Source: Chitinophagaceae bacterium
GTDB taxonomy: Bacteria; Bacteroidota; Bacteroidia; Chitinophagales; Chitinophagaceae
DNA length: 11,107 nucleotides
NCBI GenBank assembly: GCA_947483345.1
Contig: CANKNL010000078.1
Span: forward strand, 1-11,107
Direction of reading: 5' to 3'
Part shown: one piece after another, positions 6,263 to 11,107 of the stretch
Layout: each line of letters starts with the position of its first letter
Numbering within the stretch: the first letter of the stretch is position 1
Program-made: the position numbers and the translations under genes
Notes under the pieces: model-generated
Databases searched by the model: none
The model's input: the letters and a program-made list of their open reading frames with translations, nothing else
Told to the model about the DNA's origin: nothing

Positions 6263-7350
6263 TGAAAATATTATACGCCATACAAGGCACCGGCAACGGA
6301 CATTTGTGCAGGGCAAGGGATATCATTCCTGTTCTTCAACAAAAGGGCGAGTTGGATATTCTGGTAAGTGGCATACAGGCAGATGTTGATTTGCCTTACC
6401 CTGTAAAATATAGGTTCAAAGGCCTGAGCTTTATCTTTGGAAAAAATGGCGGGATAGACCTGCTCGCCACTTACCGAAAGAGTAATTTAAAACAACTGTA
6501 CAAAGAGATTAAAAGTCTTCCTGTTGAAAATTACGATCTGGTAATAAATGATTTTGAACCGGTAAGTGCCTGGGCCTGTAAAATGAAACACAAAGCCTGT
6601 ATTGGTCTTAGCCATCAGGCTGCAGTGAGCAATAAAAAATCGCCCAAGCCAAAGAAGAAAAATATGGTGGGCCATGTGGTGCTTAATAATTATGCACCGG
6701 TTACCTCTTCATATGGGTTTCATTTTGGCGCTTACGATAAAGATATTTTTACACCCGTAATACGTAGCCAAATAAGAGCAGCGAAATCCGAAACCAAAAA
6801 ACATTATACCGTGTACCTGCCTGCTTATAGCGACGAAAGGATCATTAAGGTATTGGGTGAAATAAAAAACATACAGTGGCAGGTGTTTAGCAAACATACA
6901 AAAAACGAGTACAAGGAAAAGAATGTGCATGTTAGGGCGATAAACAATGACGCCTTTATTGACAGCTTTATAACCTGCACCGGCGTTTTGTGCGGTGCCG
7001 GTTTTGAAACGCCTGCCGAAGCATTGTTTTTGAAAAAGAAACTAATGGTGATTCCCATGAAGGGGCAGTTTGAGCAGCAATGCAATGCAGCTGCTTTAAA
7101 AACGATGAGTGTGCCTGTTATTAAAAGTTTGAGGAAAAAATACGTGGACATAATTAAAGATTGGGTGGCATCGGATCAGCAAATTATTGTAAACTACCCT
7201 GATACCACACAACGGATCATCAACCTGATCATTAAAAAACATGGACATGCCAGCAAAAAGAAAGCGGCTGAACTGGGTGAGGGCATCTATTCAATTAAAA
7301 AATTAAAAGAAAAAAGCCTGGGAAAAATATTAAACCAACTGGCCGAATAA
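6262..7350 (+). CDS. MurG/MJ1255-like glycosyltransferase (362 aa)
   Basis: The N-terminus MKILYAIQGTGNGHLCRARD has the glycine-rich GTGNGH loop (9-14) that opens GT-B enzymes of the MurG/GT28 type and the archaeal/bacterial MJ1255 family. The C-terminal nucleotide-sugar site is visible as CGAGFETPAEAL (244-255) followed by MKGQFEQQCNAAAL (266-279), where the Gly-rich turn, Glu and Gln residues normally hold the UDP-sugar. It has no signal peptide or clear membrane helix; Lys-rich patches at 126-133 and 330-350 could bind the inner face of the membrane. The ATG overlaps the phosphoesterase stop (TAATG at 6260-6264). The likely reaction is transfer of a hexose or HexNAc from a UDP-sugar to a lipid or polyprenyl acceptor; the sugar and acceptor are not shown by the sequence. 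Confidence 0.82.
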   Translation: MKILYAIQGTGNGHLCRARDIIPVLQQKGELDILVSGIQADVDLPYPVKYRFKGLSFIFGKNGGIDLLATYRKSNLKQLYKEIKSLPVENYDLVINDFEPVSAWACKMKHKACIGLSHQAAVSNKKSPKPKKKNMVGHVVLNNYAPVTSSYGFHFGAYDKDIFTPVIRSQIRAAKSETKKHYTVYLPAYSDERIIKVLGEIKNIQWQVFSKHTKNEYKEKNVHVRAINNDAFIDSFITCTGVLCGAGFETPAEALFLKKKLMVIPMKGQFEQQCNAAALKTMSVPVIKSLRKKYVDIIKDWVASDQQIIVNYPDTTQRIINLIIKKHGHASKKKAAELGEGIYSIKKLKEKSLGKILNQLAE

Positions 7351-7355
7351 GAATT

Positions 7356-8750
7356 ATGCTTTTTACTAGAAATGATTTTGGCGATGATTTTAAATGGGGG
7401 GTTTCTACTGCGGCTTACCAGATAGAAGGTGCACATAATACAGATGGCAAGGGCCCGTCTATCTGGGACAGTTTTACCCAGAAAAAGAAAAAGATTTTCA
7501 ACGACGATAACGGTAATATCGCCTGTGATTATTACAAACACTATGCAGAGGATATCGCACTCATATACAAATTGAACATTCCTAATCACCGTTTTTCAAT
7601 TTCGTGGAGCCGTATTTTGCCAAATGGTATTGGCGCTGTAAACCATAAGGGAATAGATTTTTATAACCGGGTGATCAATTTTTGCCTGGAGTTGGGGATA
7701 GAGCCATGGATAACATTGTACCATTGGGATTTACCCGAAGCGCTGCAGCAAAAGGGGGGCTGGGCAAACAGGGAAGTGATACAGTGGTTCAGCTATTTTG
7801 TGGATTGCTGTATAAAAAATTTTGGGGATAGAGTAAAATACTGGATGGTGCTTAACGAACCAATGGTGTTTACCGGTGCGGGCTATTTTTTGGGTGTACA
7901 TGCACCCGGTAAAAAGGGGTTAAGCAGTTTCCTGGCTGCTGCACATCATGCTGCCATGTGCCAGGCTGAGGGCGGGCGAATCATCAAGTCGCTACGCAAT
8001 GATTGTAAAGTAGGAACCACTTTTTCCTATTCGCATGTGGAACCTTTTCGGTTTAATGACGAAAAGGATATACATGCCACTGCAAAAGTTGATGCCTTGC
8101 TTAACCGGATGTTTATCGAACCTTTATTGGGCCTTGGTTATCCAACAAGTGAGTTGAAAATTCTTAACCGAATTGAACGTTTCATGCATCCGGACGATGA
8201 AAAAAAACTGGCCTTCGACATGGATTTTATTGGCCTGCAGAACTATACCAGGGAATTTGTAAGCTATGCCCCATTAATGCCATTTGTAAAAGCGAAGATT
8301 GTAAAAGCCAGTAAAAGGCATGTTGAACATACCCTGATGGATTGGGAAGTTTATCCACCCAGTATTTATAATGCTTTAAAAAGATTACAGGCTTATGATA
8401 CGATCAATGAAATTATTATTACTGAAAACGGAGCTGCATTTAATGATACTTATGAAGAAGACCGGGTTGAAGATTTTAAAAGGGTACGGTTTTTACAGGA
8501 TTATATTGCGCAGGTTTTACTGGCAAAAAGAGAAGGCGTAAAAGTAAACGGTTATTTTGTATGGACCCTGATGGATAATTTTGAATGGGCAGAAGGGTAT
8601 TATCCAAAATTTGGACTCGTTAGCGTAGATTTCAGGACACAAAAAAGAACTGTAAAAAATTCGGGAAGCTGGTATAGCTGTTTTCTAAATAATGCATTGG
8701 CAGCTTCAAAAGAGTGCCGGAATGAAGAACGTGAAAAAATAATAGTATAA
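7356..8750 (+). CDS. GH1 beta-glucosidase (464 aa)
   Basis: This is a full-length glycoside hydrolase family 1 enzyme. The N-terminal signature FKWGVSTAAYQIEGA (12-26) is intact. The acid/base is E168 in LNEP, and the nucleophile is E357 in ITENG. Sugar-binding residues typical of the family are present: Q22, H123-W124 in LYHWDLP, N167, and NFEWAEGY (408-415). The length is normal. There is no signal peptide, so it acts in the cytoplasm, hydrolysing beta-glucosides, beta-galactosides or short beta-linked oligosaccharides taken up or made inside the cell. It follows the glycosyltransferase after only 5 nt and is the last gene before the terminator hairpin. Pairing a retaining beta-glycosidase with a transferase in one operon may mean that it trims or recycles that enzyme's product; this is inference. 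Confidence 0.95.
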   Translation: MLFTRNDFGDDFKWGVSTAAYQIEGAHNTDGKGPSIWDSFTQKKKKIFNDDNGNIACDYYKHYAEDIALIYKLNIPNHRFSISWSRILPNGIGAVNHKGIDFYNRVINFCLELGIEPWITLYHWDLPEALQQKGGWANREVIQWFSYFVDCCIKNFGDRVKYWMVLNEPMVFTGAGYFLGVHAPGKKGLSSFLAAAHHAAMCQAEGGRIIKSLRNDCKVGTTFSYSHVEPFRFNDEKDIHATAKVDALLNRMFIEPLLGLGYPTSELKILNRIERFMHPDDEKKLAFDMDFIGLQNYTREFVSYAPLMPFVKAKIVKASKRHVEHTLMDWEVYPPSIYNALKRLQAYDTINEIIITENGAAFNDTYEEDRVEDFKRVRFLQDYIAQVLLAKREGVKVNGYFVWTLMDNFEWAEGYYPKFGLVSVDFRTQKRTVKNSGSWYSCFLNNALAASKECRNEEREKIIV

Positions 8751-8835
8751 GTGCATCATGGCGTATAACAGCCTGGCAAAAAATCATTTTATTTTTAGGA
8801 TGCTCCTTTTCCTGTTGTTACAGGTTAGTAAATCT

Positions 8836-8865
8836 AAACCTCCGTTAATTGTGCACGGGGGTTTT
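8836..8865. terminator. Bidirectional terminator between convergent operons
   Basis: AAACCTCCG (8836-8844) pairs with CGGGGGTTT (8856-8864), nine pairs including one G-U, around an 11-nt loop. On the plus strand it is followed by TGTTTTC, and on the minus strand by a T-rich TTTAGATTT. It serves the GH1 operon, and also the membrane glycosyltransferase gene, whose stop codon and last codons lie in the loop and right arm. The 85 nt between the GH1 stop and this hairpin hold nothing else. Confidence 0.65.
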
Positions 8866-10404
8866 GTTTTCAATAAAATTTTTCATTCGCCAGATATAAA
8901 AATACCGGCAAATTTCGCCATTCCTTTTCTGTTCAATAATCTGTGGAAGCGCTATGGTTTCAAAATAAGCTGCATAAACTGTTTTTACATCCACATAGTA
9001 GTTAGACGGAACTATACAATAAGCCTCATCTCCGGATTTTAGTTTTTTACGCTCATTGTTTATCCAGGCATATTGGTGTATATCATTGGTATCACCAAGG
9101 GCAACCAGATCTTTATGTAAAGGCATGGCTGCATAAAAATCGATATGCGATGCCGGAAACCATTTATTGCTAATGATAACAGCCTCTTTTTTCATAGTAC
9201 CCCTTTTTATATCAGCTTCAGCTATTTTTTTGAATTGTGTTTTCAGATCTCCCCATCCATACATATCCAGTGTAAAATCACCTTCGCCCAAATGTGTTTT
9301 TTCTTTTTTACCTAAGGTACCGGGTATAAAGTTGATCAGTAAAATTCCTGCAACAATGATAACCATTTGAAAAGTACAGGCCAACACCAAAATTTTTGGC
9401 ATCCATTTTTTTTCAAAGACAGTGGTCAACCTTTGCTTACTGAGGTAACAAGCTGTTAATAAAATAAGGCCACAGTAAGCCGGCCCGGTCCAATGCGGAA
9501 GTACATTTTTAAATAGTGAAATAAAAGTGGCAAGTACAATAAGCGGTAAACTGGTAAATAACAATAATCTTTTTTGAAATACCGAAACCGGTAAATTATT
9601 TTTAAAGGCAGCAACTGTTGAGCGTATGATTAAGAAGAAAATAACAGGATTGGTATAAAATATTTGTCCGCCGCTAAAAGTTAAAAAGGAGTTGATATCT
9701 ATTCCGCTGTTTGCTACAGCAACCCTTTTGCTATGGTACAGGTAGGTTACAAAATGAGTGTCAATATTCCATTTTATTACCGGGTAAAATAAGGCCATGG
9801 AGATGATGGCTGAAATATACAGTGCAGGTTCTTTAAGCCATTGTCTGTTATACACCAAGATATACAACAGTAAACCCAGCCATAAAAACACGGTATGTAT
9901 TTTGCACAGCATACCAATGCCTGCAATAACACCAAATAGTAAAAGGTCTCTTTTTTTTGTGCGGTTAATATGGCTGTATCTGGTCAGTCCAAGCAATACA
10001 TATAATCCTGCTGACCAGCAGATCATTTGCGGCGAATCGGGCAAAATAAAAGTACCTGCAATGATACTTCCGTAGATACTACAGGTATATATGACCGCTG
10101 CCAAAAAACCTGTATAATCATTGTTTAACCGTCTTCCACACAAAAAAATAAACCAGGTCGTTATTGCTGCGGAAATGATGGCACCCAGGCGAATAAAGAA
10201 TGCATTATCAAAAAAAAGATTGGTAGTGGTAAACCTTATCAGCCAGCCTACTACGGGTGGATGATCAAAATAATTCCACTGAAGATATTGTGCATACATC
10301 CTGTAATACACTTCATCATTGCCCAGTTCAACACTGCATGCCGTAATACAGCGTACCACTGTTGCAATAACAATCAGCAACCATGTTTTATTTTGATAAG
10401 TCAA
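8845..10404 (-). CDS. ArnT/PMT-type integral-membrane glycosyltransferase (519 aa)
   Basis: This is a GT-C enzyme with about ten or more membrane helices in the first 360 residues and a soluble C-terminal domain (about 361-519). Family marks are visible: the acidic pair D30-E31 in ELGNDEVYY on the first periplasmic loop, DHPPVVGW (47-54), LPDSPQ (121-126) and LPHWTGPAY (302-310). Such enzymes use a polyprenyl-phosphate sugar and transfer it on the periplasmic face to lipid A, protein or another glycan; the acceptor cannot be told here. The start is a TTG at 10404: an in-frame stop lies at 10416-10414, no ATG occurs between it and the essential D-E motif, and the TTG is 5 nt after the GtrA stop. 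Later TTG or GTG codons before residue 17 cannot be excluded but would trim the first helix. Two upstream genes in the operon (PAP2, GtrA) fit the same pathway. Confidence 0.88.
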   Translation of the reverse strand: MTYQNKTWLLIVIATVVRCITACSVELGNDEVYYRMYAQYLQWNYFDHPPVVGWLIRFTTTNLFFDNAFFIRLGAIISAAITTWFIFLCGRRLNNDYTGFLAAVIYTCSIYGSIIAGTFILPDSPQMICWSAGLYVLLGLTRYSHINRTKKRDLLLFGVIAGIGMLCKIHTVFLWLGLLLYILVYNRQWLKEPALYISAIISMALFYPVIKWNIDTHFVTYLYHSKRVAVANSGIDINSFLTFSGGQIFYTNPVIFFLIIRSTVAAFKNNLPVSVFQKRLLLFTSLPLIVLATFISLFKNVLPHWTGPAYCGLILLTACYLSKQRLTTVFEKKWMPKILVLACTFQMVIIVAGILLINFIPGTLGKKEKTHLGEGDFTLDMYGWGDLKTQFKKIAEADIKRGTMKKEAVIISNKWFPASHIDFYAAMPLHKDLVALGDTNDIHQYAWINNERKKLKSGDEAYCIVPSNYYVDVKTVYAAYFETIALPQIIEQKRNGEICRYFYIWRMKNFIENKTPVHN

Positions 10405-10409
10405 TAAGT

Positions 10410-10793
10410 TTAATTAAAAGTAAAAAGCAAATTCAAAAGATAGTTCCATAAAAAAACAAAGCCAATAACGGTTAGCTTTAAGAAATAAAAATTCAGTTTA
10501 AATTTCTTTACAAACAGAAATAACAAGAGATTATTAATCAACAGACCGGTTAGTGCAACCAGAATAAATCTGGCAAACTGCCCTGTAAACTCTTGGGTAT
10601 GGCTTTCAAATGTCCATTGCCTGTTAAATATAAAGTTGCTGGTAACTGCAAAACAAAAACCTACAGCATTTGACAAATATTTGTTGATCCCAAGTTTTTC
10701 TTTGCAAAGCCAGGTTATGGTGAAATCTATGGCCATACCACTTAAACCAACAAGACCGTATTTTACGATGTGTGTATCTATGGCATTATTCAT
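10410..10793 (-). CDS. GtrA-like small membrane protein (127 aa)
   Basis: The 127 residues form four membrane helices (about 9-29, 38-57, 72-94 and 103-123) and show the GtrA family pattern: KYGLVGLSGMAIDF at the start, FCFAVTSNFIFNRQWTF in the second helix region, and a closing LLNLLFTF. The length is typical. GtrA-family proteins are thought to flip polyprenyl-phosphate-linked sugars across the inner membrane, or otherwise help their transfer. The ATG overlaps the stop of the PAP2 gene (ATGA, 10793-10790), and the membrane glycosyltransferase begins 5 nt after this gene. The order flippase then transferase agrees with GtrA supplying lipid-linked sugar to the ArnT/PMT-like enzyme outside; that coupling is inferred from context. 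Confidence 0.88.
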   Translation of the reverse strand: MNNAIDTHIVKYGLVGLSGMAIDFTITWLCKEKLGINKYLSNAVGFCFAVTSNFIFNRQWTFESHTQEFTGQFARFILVALTGLLINNLLLFLFVKKFKLNFYFLKLTVIGFVFLWNYLLNLLFTFN

Positions 10794-11107
10794 GCCGTTT
10801 GTATAGTAGAAGCTGAGGAAGCCGATTCATTTGGAACCCGGTGTAATTTCCCAAGTATTTTTTTAATACTTATCCTGTTTTGGGCCATATAAAAAGCCAG
10901 TATTCCGGAAACAGATCCCAGTAGTGCGCCAACCATTACATCTAACAAAAAGTGTTGGGCCAGGTAAATACGTGAATAGCCAACCAATACCGCTGCCAGT
11001 AAAATAATTAACTGCCAGGCTTTATTTGTCATCATTAATACCAATACTGTAGCAATGGCAAAAGCCGTTGCCGTATGACCGGAAGGAAAGCCGGAGTGTC
11101 CGCTCAA
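10790..11107 (-). CDS. PAP2-family membrane phosphatase, 5' end missing
   Basis: The visible part is the last 105 codons of a membrane phosphatase; the TTG at the window edge is most likely an internal Leu codon. Two of the three PAP2 motifs are present: FPSGHTA, with the catalytic His at visible residue 11, and GYSRIYLAQHFLLDVMVG (S45, R46, H52, D56). The first motif (KxxxxxxRP) must lie outside the window. Three membrane helices alternate with these loops, and a Ser-rich basic tail ends the protein. The family removes phosphate from phosphatidate, undecaprenyl pyrophosphate or lipid A. Given the overlap with GtrA and the adjacent GT-C enzyme, recycling or preparing a polyprenyl or lipid phosphate for envelope glycosylation is a sensible guess. 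Confidence 0.9.
   Translation of the reverse strand: MSGHSGFPSGHTATAFAIATVLVLMMTNKAWQLIILLAAVLVGYSRIYLAQHFLLDVMVGALLGSVSGILAFYMAQNRISIKKILGKLHRVPNESASSASTIQTA

Noticed and set aside
6955..7005. CACCG...CGGTG hairpin inside the glycosyltransferase gene
   Set aside because: It is short and falls on the codons of the conserved CTGVLCGAGFE region, so coding constraint explains it.
8758..9042. Plus-strand open frame of 94 codons following the GH1 gene
   Set aside because: It is antisense to the C-terminal domain of the GT-C enzyme, crosses the terminator hairpin, and has no recognisable motif or coding character.
10410..10440. A-rich string at the end of the GtrA gene as another heptad repeat copy
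   Set aside because: It encodes the conserved GtrA C-terminus and does not keep the 7-bp phase.

Overview
This window looks like chromosomal DNA of a Bacteroidota bacterium, probably a Chitinophagaceae-type member. The reasons are AT-rich DNA, no clear Shine-Dalgarno sequences ahead of the genes, several boxes fitting the Bacteroidota -7 promoter motif TAnnTTTG (two of them only 4-6 nt before a start codon), and a PhoB/PhoR-like two-component pair of the type common in that phylum. The family assignment is inference. No tRNA, rRNA, CRISPR array, insertion sequence or phage gene is visible.

Layout. Positions 1-426 (minus) hold the first 142 residues of an ABC exporter cut by the window edge. 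Positions 512-2725 (minus) encode a 737-residue exported protein of unknown function. Its last ~140 residues carry a GH...GSCGG pattern that resembles a clan CD (caspase-fold) His/Cys dyad. A 167-nt divergent intergenic region with an imperfect palindrome separates it from a response regulator (2893-3576, plus) and a histidine kinase (3692-4741, plus). Between regulator and kinase lies a long inverted repeat built from A-rich heptads.

Positions 4742-5303 are sparse. They contain one small membrane protein gene (56 aa, 4982-5152) and an inverted repeat. Next comes a tightly packed plus-strand operon: a 33-aa hydrophobic peptide (5304-5405), a calcineurin-like metallophosphoesterase (5405-6262), a MurG/MJ1255-like glycosyltransferase (6262-7350) and a GH1 beta-glucosidase (7356-8750). 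The first three genes are joined by one-base TAATG overlaps and the fourth follows after 5 nt. A hairpin at 8836-8865 probably terminates this operon and its convergent neighbour.

The right end (8845-11107, minus) is a second compact operon, transcribed toward the window centre: PAP2 phosphatase (5' end outside the window), a GtrA-like flippase and an ArnT/PMT-type integral-membrane glycosyltransferase. Together these look like a polyprenyl-phosphate-linked sugar transfer pathway acting on the outer face of the inner membrane. Both operons therefore point to cell-envelope glycan or glycolipid metabolism. The most unusual items are the caspase-like exported protein, the heptad inverted repeat, and the two small genes that automatic annotation could easily miss.
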